64,000 nt of DNA, taken from NCBI GenBank assembly GCA_029216955.1, contig JANAVB010007000.1, positions 843,501 to 907,500 of the forward strand, written 5' to 3'. Positions 11,074 through 22,868 of this stretch are shown one piece after another (the first letter of the stretch is position 1; each line of letters starts with the position of its first letter). The translations under genes were made by a program, and so were the position numbers. Origin of the DNA: Iris pallida (taxonomy: Eukaryota; Streptophyta; Magnoliopsida; Asparagales; Iridaceae). The notes beneath the pieces were generated by a model, which made no database searches, was not told the DNA's origin, and saw only the letters and a list, made by a program, of their open reading frames with translations.

Positions 11074-11091
11074 TCCCCGGCAGAGTCGCCA
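11074..11091 (-). other. Primer-binding site, tRNA-Arg/TAT type
   Basis: The minus strand reads TGGCGACTCTGCCGGGGA, close to the TGGCGACTC...GGGGA site used by Ogre/TAT-lineage gypsy elements. It sits three bases inside an LTR end (TG of the plus strand at 11095). Confidence 0.7.
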
Positions 11092-11094
11092 GCT

Positions 11095-12720
11095 TGTTTT
11101 TCATTACAAGTGTTCGGGTTAAACTTTATATATAACCACAAACAGAACATAGTACAATATAGGATCTCTTTGGGATCCTAGGACTACACTTTTGTTTTTT
11201 ATATATCTGGGATCCGTGACGATGGAGCGAGTAGTGATTCTTTGACTCCATTGACGATCTGATGATGATCTCAAATTCTCTGAAGGTCTGAGTTGCTCTG
11301 GAACAGGCAGGAACTTGAAGAGGATTGAAACTCTTGCAAGTGCTCTGGATACTGAAGAGGTTAAAAAGTTGGAGAGCTGAAGAGTTTGAATGAAGGAATG
11401 ATCCTTCTACTTATAGGAAGCAGAATGATCTACATATGTACGCATATGCGATGCACGCATGAAGGTTTTCACATAGGGACGACACATGTCTGACTTTGTT
11501 GGACGCATGGATGATGTGCCGGGGAGCTGGAACTGAATCTGTTTGGACTGCACTGTTGGGCTTCGGAGGAGATGACATGTGGCAGTTGCTGAGATTTAGT
11601 TGTTATTGAAATCTTGGGTGGTTGGCACCCGTTCGTAGGCATAACTGAGTCAAAGACACGTGGCACATTCCCATTAATCAAAGATGATTGCAGGTTGATT
11701 TGAGTGGATGCGTCTAGGATCTGGCGCATGATGAGACTTGGCTTCTAATAAGAGCAAGTTTGGCCGTATATTTTTTGAGGCTCATGTAGAGTTTGAGCGC
11801 ATAGCTACGAGGACGCATGCAAGTGATCAGTCGTCCATGTGGTAGGACACAGCCGTAACCAACCAAAGAGTAATGATTGTGTCTCCTCATCTTCAGCAAA
11901 AGCTGACTGCTCTGACTTTGAGATGCATGCTGCTGTCATTTCGGTCACTTTAGCATTAAATGCTTTGATAGGTAGAGAGCTTTAGGTAGGCACATCAGGT
12001 GTGAAGCACATGAAACTAACGAGCGCAGAAGCTGCATGGTGCATCTGCTTTGGTCAGTTTTATTGAGTCTTTCGAGGCATTGATGACTCTTTAACTTAGC
12101 TGAGTTTGAGGTGGTAGATTCATCATCATTAATGCAAGTTCATTGTACTGACTTTGGAGAAGTTTCCACTTGGTGCATGGGGTTGATTTTCCCTGGCCTA
12201 TAAATTGTAGTATGGAGAGTTTGCTCATTCTTTTCATCCAAACTTCTCATTTGAGATAAACTCGACCAATTATCCTTCTTGGCAAGATGTTGCACTACGG
12301 ATTGTGGATCTCCTCGTTCAAAGAGACTTTGATTTTGACGACAAAGTCTTTCAAAAGTCTGAGATGCACCGGAAAAGCTATAGACACAACAGCTTATGTT
12401 CGAACCCCTTATCGATAGTGTTCTTCTATAAGATGACATTGGGTGCCTGTTGCATCAAAGATCGATCATCGTGCCCCGACTTTTGTTATGTTGGAAGAGC
12501 TACCAGGTTTGGATTGATTGCCAACCCGCATTATGCTCAATAAATGCTTCATTAGTTGAAGCACTCGTGCATTTGACGAGAAAGTGATTCGCTCTGATGA
12601 GGAGTGGTGATGCGCTTGAACTGAGACACCAGAGTGATGCACCTAGATTGAGAAGTCAGAGTAATGCGCCCAGCTGTGGAGTTTAGGCTTATTTTTAATA
12701 GACTTTTTATTTTAGTTATG
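11095..12720 (-). repeat. Minus-strand LTR (upper boundary approximate)
   Basis: The LTR 3' end lies at 11095 (plus TGTTTTTCATTAC). A TATA-like CCTATAAGTAG (minus, near 11407-11417) lies about 0.3 kb inside. Beyond it is unannotated U3-like sequence with many CGCAT motifs and, at 12590-12690, about three copies of a 30-bp repeat containing ATGCGCC/GATGCACC. There is no credible gene; open frames here are short and overlapping. The upper end was not found. Confidence 0.45.
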
Positions 12721-12959
12721 TAATAGACTTTTATATGAAATAAAAAATGTGCTCCAAATCTCAGGCTACCTCTTTGAGATGATGGAAAGCCTATTCAAGG
12801 GCTTTGTTAGCTCACTCTTTGAGAGCAGGTTAGAGGCTAGGAGCTCAGGTAATGATGCCATGGCCTATGTATACAAAATCCACATCAGCTATTTTTTGAC
12901 CAATAGAATCAATGGCTTTCAATGGCTTTGGTCTTAGAATTAATCTACCGGCATCGGAG
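12721..12959. other. AT-rich unassigned segment, possibly MITE-derived
   Basis: This contains CTCAGGCTACCTCTTTGAGA and a run of GAGCTC/CTCTTTGAGAGC motifs reminiscent of short non-autonomous DNA transposons. No clear terminal inverted repeats or TSD were found, so it is left unassigned. Confidence 0.2.
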
Positions 12960-14039
12960 GGTGAAGCGAAGTCGGAAGCGGGAGGGAGTCAATTAAAAAA
13001 AAAGTAGAGAAGGATATTAGGACTGACGCTCCGACCATGTCAACTATGATGCTCTCGCTGCTGCCAGTCCTTCCACCAGTGAATGATGGCATGCGCTACT
13101 TCCCGAACCCCCCTGTCTAGGTCCTGCCGAAAAAGACGGAGGAGCATTGCATTTGCTTGTGGTACCGTTGTCGATCCAGCCCATCCTTTCTTCTTCTTCT
13201 TCGTCATACAACGGAAAACACTTCGTCCAATGCTCAGGCTTCTTTTTCGACCTCACTCCGCTCGCCTACTTCTTCTTTTTTTGTTACGAAAAAGGGAGGC
13301 GACCGTGCCGGAAGGAATTCTAAACCGGCGTGGCACTGCCTTCAGATCAATAGAACAGGAACACCCATCCTGTATCAGGAGTTACAAAACAAGACCGGGC
13401 TTATGGATGACAAATATATTACGTAACGGGTTCTCCTTAAATTTTGAAGACTAGAAGCACGAACCAAACTCTAGTATCGAGAACATGAGCGTTGCTTTCC
13501 TGTAACCACTTTTGTTGCTTGTCAGTCTAATTTTATTAGTAGCCATAATTGGGGCTATAGTACTGACTATGCATAGGACTACAAAGGTGAAAAGACAGGA
13601 CGTATTCCGATGAAATGCTATTGATTCTAGGAGGACTATAATGAGGAGGAAGAAAGACCAAATCGACATCTCGCTCACGCCTTCCGGTCGGCCCTGTTTG
13701 CGACCAGGGGAGGGGCTCCCGGTGGGAATGGAAGAGCCTTCGCTATCGCTCATTAGTTGTATTGTAGCCTCTGTAGTCGAGTCGGCCTGCCTCCTTCATT
13801 CGTTAAGCAGTAGCTTCCGTGCTGCCTACAGATATTAAGCTTTCGTGGATTGGAGCAGGCGCCACACACACGGCTATTTTCTCAAAACCTCTTCCTATTT
13901 CGATCCGCACGTTTGCTCTTCCGTCTGTTCTCTTCCATTGGTTGAGAAGAAGAACTGGTCTAGGAGGGACTACTCTGCCTAACTGTCGGGCTTCACGTGC
14001 CCTACTTGCCTTGTCTATATATCGATCAGTTCTACTTTT

Positions 14040-14186
14040 TGTATGCAAAAAAGGGTGATGGGATCAATCTATTCTATTTCTTTTTTTAAGGCAGACAATC
14101 GGAATAAAAAGATGAGGGGGTCGATTTGTATGCAAAAAAAGGTGATAGGATCAATATATTCTATTTTTTTGAGGCAGACAATCGGG
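14040..14186. repeat. Tandem duplication in the organelle-like segment (period 87 bp)
   Basis: TGTATGCAAAAAAGGGTGAT at 14040 recurs as TGTATGCAAAAAAAGGTGAT at 14127. Both copies continue with GATCAAT, TATTCTATTT and AGGCAGACAATCGG. The copies differ by small indels in the T runs. Confidence 0.85.
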
Positions 14187-14383
14187 TGGACCATACATAG
14201 CATAGGATGCATATAAGTTATATAACAAGGTATCAATTTTTGTCTAAGAATTTAGTCCTTGGGTCTAGATTTTACTCCCCGTAACTCTTCCTCAGCCGGG
14301 CTTGGAAAGAATAGCAGAGCAAGTACAAGTATTAGTAGCATAGCAAAAATACGTTCCTCGTCATTAATAAGAATCAATCAAAT

Positions 14384-14455
14384 CTTCCCAAGTAGGATTC
14401 GAACCTACGACCAATCAGTTAACAGCCGACCGCTCTACCACTGAGCTACTGAGGA
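14384..14455 (-). tRNA. trnN-GUU: tRNA-Asn(GUU), organellar type, damaged acceptor stem
   Basis: The minus strand gives a 72-nt tRNA starting TCCTCAGTAGCTCAGTGG, with anticodon loop CTGTTAACT (GTT anticodon), T-loop GGTTCGAATCC and 3' end CTTGGGAAG. It matches the plastid/mitochondrial trnN-GUU as I know it, except that the last acceptor bases read GGGAAG instead of GGGGAG. That makes a C-A mismatch at the second acceptor pair. No CCA is encoded. In nuclear DNA this is almost certainly a non-expressed relic. Confidence 0.88.
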
Positions 14456-16201
14456 ACAACGGAAGATTCGACCACATAGAGTTCAACTCCCGTTCTCAAC
14501 CCATAAACAATATGAGTCTGACTCAAGATCCTATACAAGGCATCAAGATGAGAGGTGCGAGGGGCCTGCATGAACTAGCTGACCACACTGACGGCATATG
14601 CTAGATCTAGACGAGTGATAGTGAGATAGTTGTCCAACCAGGTTACATTTTCGGATCATCAAACGGATCACCATCATCCGAATACAGCCCTATTACGTAA
14701 AGGATTTGGCTCAATCGGGCTGGATATAGGCCTTGCTCCCAACATTTTTTGCAATTGATTGTATCTGCCTAATAGAGAAAGGGTACAGATTTCATGCCTA
14801 CCTTACCTACGCTCTACTCAAGGCCAAGCAATTGATTTTATGTACTTATTTTGCTGATTGTGTTATTATCCAGTTTGGATAGTTTGTTATAGCTACACAG
14901 GCTTGGTGCCTATAGAATCATTAGCCATTTGAACAGGTCCATTATTTGGAAAATACAGTAATGACACACGACATGAGATCCGGCACTTATGAAAATTGGG
15001 TAGGCTTTCGGTATAAAGACTATAAGGTAGGTACGGATACACCAGCAAAAACGAGATCACTTTCTGATCCCGATCCTACTCTTTCCTAGGATTTCTTCGA
15101 GCCTTCAGATCAACTCATTGGGGAACGAAAGTTCTGGTTCTATTCGAGCTATATCTCCCTCTACCGCTGGCTTTGCCTCGAAGCCGGTGGAAGGTTCAAA
15201 GCAAGAAACTCAGCTTTCTTAACCTTATCCAATTTTGTCATCTGCTGATTCTTTTTTGAAGGCACGCGCGAGAAAGCTCCTATTTCATACTTAAGATATG
15301 CCTTACCGAAAGTGCACGCCCACTTCTGTTTCCTTGCAATAAGCTTCCTCCAGGGGCATTCTCCATAAAATAACTGAGTGTTTCCAGAGATTGATTTTCT
15401 CCTATTTCAGGAACCATGATGGAATTATCTTCCATGTTTGAATCATTTCCCCCAAAGACTAATCTTCTATTTTCTTAGCCTATATATTCATTGTAATCCA
15501 GTAATTCTTCGAAAGGTTTTTCTCTACCATTACTATCATCAAGTTCGGGTGCAGAGCCGGGTGGACATCAATAGACTGAAGTTGAGAGGTGGTCGCTGCG
15601 CCTAAGGGAATTTCTTAGTTACCTTCGGATAACGAGTTGGGTAGAGGGAAGCTCTAATCCTCTAGGGTTGTCATTAGCCAGAAAGAAGGAGAGGGCTGGG
15701 TGGGAGTCAGAAAAATCATCGAATCTCAAATCGAGGTGGTTTTCATTTACCAGCACGTAGGTGGTCTAAGTTCCTATGACCGAGTCTTTCTGGCCCCTGT
15801 AAACATCTTTTTTGAATGTATTAAAGAGGGCCTCTCTAACCGGTGAAAAGTGGTAGGTGTCCACTAACGGCTATTACTGGTTCGGCTCCGATAACGCAAT
15901 TTCGGGAGGAGTCGGTATCCCTATTTCGGTACCAGGTGTCGAGCTAAATACTGGGTGACCAGAAGCAGATACGTATGTGCTCATTCCCACCCTACTTAGA
16001 CCATTCCTCTTAGACCGCTTCTCGGACGACTAGTCGCATTCTCAATAGTCATTCTCTTTAGTTGAAAAGGATGAACTACCTTTTTCACCAACAGCTTGTT
16101 CTTATTCATGTTTCGGGAATAGTAAGTAGGTACTTATTCTATTTATTAAAGCATATCAGTGCTGCTCCCGGGTACATGTGCTTTCTATCTTTGCTGTCTT
16201 T

Positions 16202-16863
16202 TGTGAGCCCCCTGAATTTTATGGTTTATTTTAAAATTTTCTAAATGAATTAATTTTAATAAATATTTTATTATAATTATTTTTTATCATTAAATGTTCT
16301 TTTTTGTGACTTTGATTTTTGGAGCGTTAGAGATGTCAATATCTGGAAACTTCCTTCACGAGTTTGTGGTAGACAAGATTATCTTCATTTTGATATATCA
16401 TGTCCTACTCAAACTTGTTCTCTTGTATTTTTTTTGCATCGCACAACTTTTGGGTCAATTTAGGCCATTTGACTATCTACAGTAAAACCTGATCTAACTT
16501 TCAATTTAAATCGGGGCTCGACATCGGTCCAAACTAATTAATCCAAGATATAGTTTTGATCTATTTTGAGCCTACTATGCACATACCACTGCTTGCCATC
16601 CACTGCCGGGCGACCATGCGCCAGCCCCTGCGTGCCCTCAGCGAGTCCCCGACGAGCTACACCAACCGACTTTGTCGGCCTCCTCGTGCCAGTACCGTCG
16701 ATCGTCGCCACGCGTTGGTCGCGTGCAGCCCAGCGTGCCACCCCCTGTCAGTAGGTCGCCTTCCCTCTTCCAAGATTCTTCACTTCTTCTTTTCTTTATT
16801 CTTTATGAGAGCAACTACTACACATGCTCTTCTCTGTCGCAGCAGCCACGTCCACCGTGTGCT
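16202..16863 (+). mobile_element. Z' LTR, part 1 (5' end)
   Basis: It begins TGTGAGCCCCCTGAATTTTA, matching the Z LTR start (TGTGAGCACCCTGAATTTCG at 43447). It continues with GGAGCGTTAGAGATGTCAA, CTTCACGAGTTTGTGG and TTTTGAGCCTACTATGCACA, all alignable to Z at 43560-44050. It is interrupted at 16863 by the CACTA transposon. The preceding TCTTT (16197-16201) should be one half of its TSD; the partner lies beyond the window. Confidence 0.85.
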
Positions 16864-18714
16864 CACTACAAAAAAAGTGACCTTTGGGGACAACAAAAAA
16901 CCGTCTTAAAAACTGCAATTACCGTCCCAACAAATATTTGGGACGGCCTTTGGGACGGGAATGGACGGTCCCATTAGGGTGGCGTGGCAAAAACTTTAGG
17001 GACGGATATTGCCGTCCTAATTACTGTTAAAGGACGGTTAGGCAAAACGTCTCAAAAGTTTTCAAATTTATGCTTTTGTGTGACGGTTTATTAATTTGTC
17101 CCAAAAAACAAGTTTTTGTAACAGATATATTTCGTCCTAATAAATAAGGGACAAATTTTAAAAAGTACTGTAATCGTGCGAAAAAACTTAACAATTGTTT
17201 AAATTATTATGGAATTACTAATTTCCTGTTTATATATAAAATATATAATTGAATTTTATATACAACAAAAATTCATACAGAACTATTTTATTTAATCGGA
17301 AATGCATATGGTAGCCGCAACATTAACAAAGCGTAGCCGCAACATTAACAAAACGATTTTTCTAAAACATATTTAAAGGTAATATCCCATTGTTCACAAA
17401 ATGAAATCCAAGTCTTACATCACTTAGAGTGTTCCCATCAAGTTTTACATCAGTAAGCATTCACTTAATTTACAAAATAAAATCTACGACTTTTTACACA
17501 AGTCCAAAACATATATATTTGATTTTCCACATCCATTGACAAACCGATCCACACATCCATGGCTTCCAGCAGCATTGGCTACCTGGAAACACATGAATAA
17601 GCCAGAAATATGGTTAGTTATAAGTAATTGGGACCCTTGGTATATGAATAAGCCAGAAATATGGTTTAATTAATCAATTAGAAGGTTAAGCAACAATAAC
17701 AAAAATTTCTCCAATGATCTTCAAAGATAAATGGGGCACTAGCATCAACTTGCTCTACATAAACTCAATCTACCATTTCTACCAAGAATCAAAAAAATAA
17801 CAATAACTCTATCTACCATGTGTATCAGCAATTAGACCTAGGTAGTTAGTATCAGAGTTAATAATCACAATTGCCTCTTACGAAGGCTTTTAATGAAACC
17901 AATGAACCATGCAGAGATATGTTATTAGGCATTAGGCTCTTACCAATTTTTAACAGGCAATTGCCCTAGGCTCGGGATATGTTAATAATCACTTGATAGA
18001 AATATGTTATTAGGCATTAGGCTCTTACCAATTTTCATTTCTTCAACAGGATGTAAAAAACAACATAGTACTTGTATCAATATAAAGATATCACTCAACA
18101 AGACGAGAAGAGAATTGTCTCCTCACTAAGTTAGGAAAATCTAGATTATACTTCTCATTAGGTTAGGAAAGTACTTCTCCCCGTTGATGTTCAAACTGGA
18201 AATTTAATTAAATCATGTCAAATAAAAACATCGGTTTGTTTCAACTATTCTTATAAAGTTAATATTTTACCTGACAAAGTGTACGTTGGCTAAAGTGCAA
18301 GATTTCCAGTGACACCAAAAAAACCCAATTGAGATTTCAGCTTCTGTTTAGGTACTCCCTGCAGATGTACACATCCAGTACCTAGGTATCAGACAATGTA
18401 TCCACAATAAAATAATTCTATAAATAAAAGGCATATTTGAGATTGAATTGTCTTCTATAACAGAGTTCAAAATAAATAAGTTCCTGCTGATTCTGAATTA
18501 CGTCACAAAAATATCAATGGCTGCGAAGGTTGATACACTAAATAACTAGCTATTACCTTCTATATAAAGACTAGTGAACCTGTAATTCAACATAATAAAG
18601 ACACATGCTAGTGTATTATCAGTCTCCTCACAGGTTTTGATTTTCTTACAACGATCGATTTCAGATTTCCAGAGGTCACTAGAGGGGGAAGCCAGTATGT
18701 GCATGATTTAGTTT

Positions 18715-18850
18715 TTTTTCATTTTTTTGTTGGGACACATTCGAATCCGATACGACCGTGTCCCACACGAATTCACGTTGGGTTTGAATCTGACGCGGAG
18801 TCAGCCCCCATCTTATCGTATACGTGCTTCCTAGCATACGTCAAATAGTC
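18715..18850. other. GC-richer patch with GGGACAC inverted repeat inside the CACTA element
   Basis: GGGACAC and GTGTCCC are separated by about 20 bp, in a locally GC-rich patch (containing TTGAATCTGACGCGGAGTC) within otherwise AT-rich sequence. The origin is unknown; it may be a fragment of another element. Confidence 0.3.
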
Positions 18851-19247
18851 AGTCTTTGAAAAAACTGTCCTTTCTTTGTTTTTGTAGTTGTGATCTACTC
18901 TCCACATAAATATATTGAGATCCCAATTTTTATTTCACACTGAAAGCAATCTAAAGATATATCAGATCAGACTTGTAAAGGGAAGAGCCTATCTTCCAGA
19001 TGCCAAAAACCACCACTAAAACCATATTATAAACTTTTCGAATAATTTTCTGATGGGAAAATGGGATGGGGATAGCCCAGAAACTATTAGACCAATTTCT
19101 GATGCATATAGCTTAGTCTATGTACTTAAAAAAGAGGTGTGTATACTTAGTTTCTGAAATACGAAATCAAACATCATGTGCAAGATCCACAAATACTGCT
19201 TACTGAGATGAGATATAAAAGAGCAAAATACAATGCTCTGTACTTAC

Positions 19248-19414
19248 TGGGAAACAGCGAACCATATAGAGAAGAGGATTGAAGATAAGTCAAGACCATC
19301 AACATGGTGTTGACTAAACACGGCCACCTATGTATGTTCAGTACGCAAGCAATCCCATATCCTTTCGAGTGCTTTTCTGATCTTCAAATTTCTCTCACCA
19401 TCAAGATTTCTAGT
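19248..19414 (-). pseudogene. Exon-like segment in the CACTA element, unrecognised
   Basis: On the minus strand the segment lies between an acceptor-like TCTAG and a donor-like GTAAGT. Its first half is open and protein-like (GERNLKIRKALERIWDCLRT), then meets TAG. The second half is open in another frame up to the donor. I do not recognise the protein. It may be a piece of a captured gene or an old transposase exon. Confidence 0.3.
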
Positions 19415-20397
19415 CTAGATAAGAAAAGTCATATGATACTCAAAAGAAAATCAGTTGGTGGTATTTTTAATATATGTTTTTAAAAAGAACCTTTATGTAG
19501 CAGACACCATCCGGAGTCGAGCTAGCAAGGAACAACAAATCAGCAGGAAAAAAAATCTTGCTTAATATACACCACCAATGGTAAGAACCATAAGCTAAAC
19601 AGCATCCATAACTTTATTGATCAACAACCAAAAAGGAGTATGGTCTTGGGGCTCACCCTCTTATAATCTTTTTAACCCTGAGAATTTAAGAGGTTGCACC
19701 CTGCTTACAGGTGCTTAAACTATGTGATCAGTAAGGGGACTTTTTCCAAAACCAACTGCCTACTTGGTTTTTTATGGCATGTACTCTCCTTTCCATAGTT
19801 CCCTCAAGCTTAGGTTTTGTATTAAGTCGATATAAGACTTGGGTATGGAACCTCAGAGTTGTAATCAATAGGTAACATCGTTGGATGGGAAAATCCAAGA
19901 AGATGATACTGATATTGTCTCGGTAGGCACAAAGAATATCATTACTGCGTAGCTCATGAAAATTATACTACTCATAGATAATAAAGAAAAATTTCAAACT
20001 TTAGTCAAGCATCCGAACACATAATGGCAAATTAAGAGCACACATGAAAGGAGTAGGAAGAATAATTCCCATGTGATTGAGTGGGTATGATTTCCTCATG
20101 GTCCATGTCTTAACAAAAAAAAGTGAATTGGTGGATAGGATCCTGTTAAAATTAACTATAAATAAGACTTCTGCCAAGCTGCTTCTTGTATCTCTCCGGT
20201 CATACTTATCCCTTTTTCAAGTCATTGTTCACCTTTCCTCAATACTGTCATTATTGGCCTTGTCTACTTACTTCCAATGCTAGACCACCCATAGTCAAAG
20301 GCATCAATAATTTAAACCATTTTGCAGAATGAATACATGCTCCATCAAATTACAATATTATTTATGTTGGGTAATCAAGGTCAAGCTTACTTGACAG

Positions 20398-20610
20398 TTG
20401 ATATACTCTAATACTTAACAGTTGATATACTCTGATACTTGATAGTTGATATAACTTTCCTAGTAATATATGCTAATATTTTTGAAGTTGATATACTCTG
20501 ATACAGTTGATATAACCAGACATTGGTACAGTTGATATACTCCGATACTTGACATTGGTACAGTTTATATACGCTGATACTCTAATACTTGACACTGGTA
20601 CATGATAGTA
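20398..20610. repeat. Degenerate TTGATATACTCTGATACT repeat in the CACTA element
   Basis: About eight irregular copies of TTGATATACTCTGATACTTG-like units, 20-40 bp apart, some with CATTGGTACAG inserted. Confidence 0.65.
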
Positions 20611-22687
20611 ATATATGCCAATTTTGATATTATTACTAGCACAAATGTGGAACGACAGCCGGTAAGTGCACTCAGACCTGTGTACCACTTTGTGTAGGTC
20701 AAGGGGGTATCCTGTGCACTGCAGGGGACCTATTCAGTATATAGTGTGTAAGGGATTGGGGGTTTGTGGATAATTCCAATTGGTATGGACATAAACCTAG
20801 AGTATCAGAGATATAGAGTGTGGTGCATCAGTGTCTGCAAGTAATAGGACCCAATTATTGAATTGGTGTACAGAGGTGTTCCTGTGAACTGTAAACTGCA
20901 TTTTCTGCAGCAGATTGAATGTAGTAGTACAAACTGCAAGTAATGCAGCAACACATGCAAAACAAACTGCCGACATAGCAGTTGTATGAATAGCAACTGC
21001 ACGACAAGCATAGCTAGTACTAGTATGCTAACTGCCAAGCAACAACAACAACAATTTGCTAGCTACAGGTAGCAACACATATAGGTATAGTAGAGTTTGA
21101 ATATTTTACTTTGTGAACGAATTTGTGCAACACAGTTGGGGAAGCAAAGAACTGGTAATTGATAACTATACACTGGTTAAAAAAATAAGCTATTGTCATG
21201 GGAGTTAAGATAACCTTGAAACTCAGAACGAATGTGAACTTTGTTTTGATTCATGTAGTTCGTCTTTTATTTATATAGCTTTGAAACTGTGGGTGTTTGT
21301 TCTGTCATCTTTCAATAGCTTTTAATAATGTAGAAGATTTAAATTGAAGTTGTTCAAATAAAGGAGTAACAACTGGAGTATCCTTTTTACTTACCTATAA
21401 ATATTAGAATATACCTGTTAAAGTCCCTGCTAATGCACTATATGGTTTACATGTATGGCATGTTAATTGTACCATAGGAATGCTGACCCTTGCTGGAAGT
21501 TTGCAATATAGGATTATGAGGATACTCTGTTATGATTCTAAATCTTAATTCGTTTGAATTGGTTTATGAATGCCTTCAAATTAAATTTTCTTTCTTTCTT
21601 TCTTTAATTGTATAGTTGCCAAACCATTCTCCCAATTACAGATGAACAGATAGAAGCAACATCATGGAATGCCAAGAAGAAGACCTACTACAGATATTTT
21701 TATATCCATATCTATATTTACCTTGTGAAATTTGAAGGCATTAATTGACAAACTCTTGCCCCTGTAGAGGATTACAATAGCCTACCTCTTGGCCGCATCA
21801 TGTGAAATTTGGCTAAAAAGTGACAAGAGGTTTATACTAGATGGTCCTTAATGAAAAAGTAACGGTTTAAACTGTAAGTCTCATTCACTAGTATTAATTA
21901 AGTGTACTTGTTTTTTTAAGACTGAATAAACAAACACTCAACCTAGACTTGGCTTCAGCTTTGAATTTAACTATGCAATATTATCAAAACAAAAACCCGT
22001 TCAATGATATCTTCTTAGAGGCATTACAAGATGGAAAACAAAAACTAACTGAATACTACCTGCATTCCTGATTATCTAAGCTAAATTTCCAATTTCAATT
22101 TACTTTTTACAAGATTCAATAATTATAGCAGTCCATCTTATTTCCTTTATTACGTTGGTTGGATGTATATTTTCATTAATCTATATGGATCTCTTGTATG
22201 GCTTGTACGTTCCGGATTGGAAATACCAAATATCAGGGTCGGGCTCTACAGTTGAGACATTTTCAGTAAGTTTCCATATTTGGATTCCTTGCATCAGTCC
22301 TGCTGGAACTAATTATAGCTAACCTGAAACTTTTTTTAGGCCCTCATATAGGCATGAAATTATATGCTTTATTAATACAATGCTATGCCATGCTTGTTTA
22401 GCAATTTATTTATTTTTGCTCTTTCAAAAGATTTAGAGAATTTGTAAAAAGAAGTAGCAGTTGATCAATGATGTCCAGATAAAATATATGCTTCCTGTTT
22501 GAATCAATTATGTTGATTATATTTGAAGATTTGGCCAATATATATGAATTGTTTCAAAGATATATTTTTGAAGACTCAACATATATGCATTCTGAAATTT
22601 TCTTTATGTAAGAAATTATAGATTAAGAAAAGGTTGTGCACTTCAATAATTGTCCATAACTTCTCTGGATAATTTTATTGTTTGTAG

Positions 22688-22868
22688 GTTATGTTATTGC
22701 TTTCCTCGGATCCATTTTCACAATGCTTGTGATATGTTCCCCATCAAGGCAGATCCTTCAGAAAGAAGCTTAATACTCACATCTTGTCTTTGAATTGCAT
22801 TACAGGCTCTTATATTGCCATGTGCATACTACCTCAGCATACAACAGGAATGCATAAATCTTCTACAG
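22688..22868 (+). pseudogene. Captured exons of an AVT-like amino-acid transporter
   Basis: Two exon-like blocks on the plus strand. The first (22688-22728) follows TTTGTAG and, in phase, encodes YVIAFLGSIFTML before a GTGATA donor. The second (22806-22868) follows TTACAG, encodes 21 residues beginning ALILPCAYYLSI, and ends at CTACAG|GTAAGG. Joined in phase they resemble the late transmembrane segment of plant vacuolar amino-acid transporters of the AVT/Aa_trans family, where a G-S-x-x-T-M-L segment leads to LILPCxCxLSI. The family match is from memory of motifs, so it is an inference. Only this piece was found, so it is a gene fragment carried by the CACTA element and not a working gene. 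Confidence 0.6.

Larger units (their letters stand above)
12960..16201. other. Organelle-like DNA insertion, probably mitochondrial (NUMT)
   Basis: Composition and texture change here. The segment has moderate GC, lacks LTR motifs, and contains a recognisable organellar tRNA-Asn (14384-14455). The surrounding intergenic-style sequence, with phrases such as GGGGCTCCCGGTGGGAATGG, looks like plant mitochondrial spacer. No mitochondrial protein gene was recognised; open frames at 13083-13454, 13641-13838 and 14259-14444 have no visible homology. The left edge is approximate. The right edge is the start of the Z' LTR at 16202. A plastid origin of the tRNA part cannot be excluded, because plant mitochondria also carry plastid-derived trnN. 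Confidence 0.6.

Noticed and set aside
13083..14058. Open frames in the organelle-like segment as mitochondrial genes
   Set aside because: No similarity to known mitochondrial proteins was visible. A phrase near 13850 (WIGAGATHT) only superficially recalls ATP synthase subunit 9.
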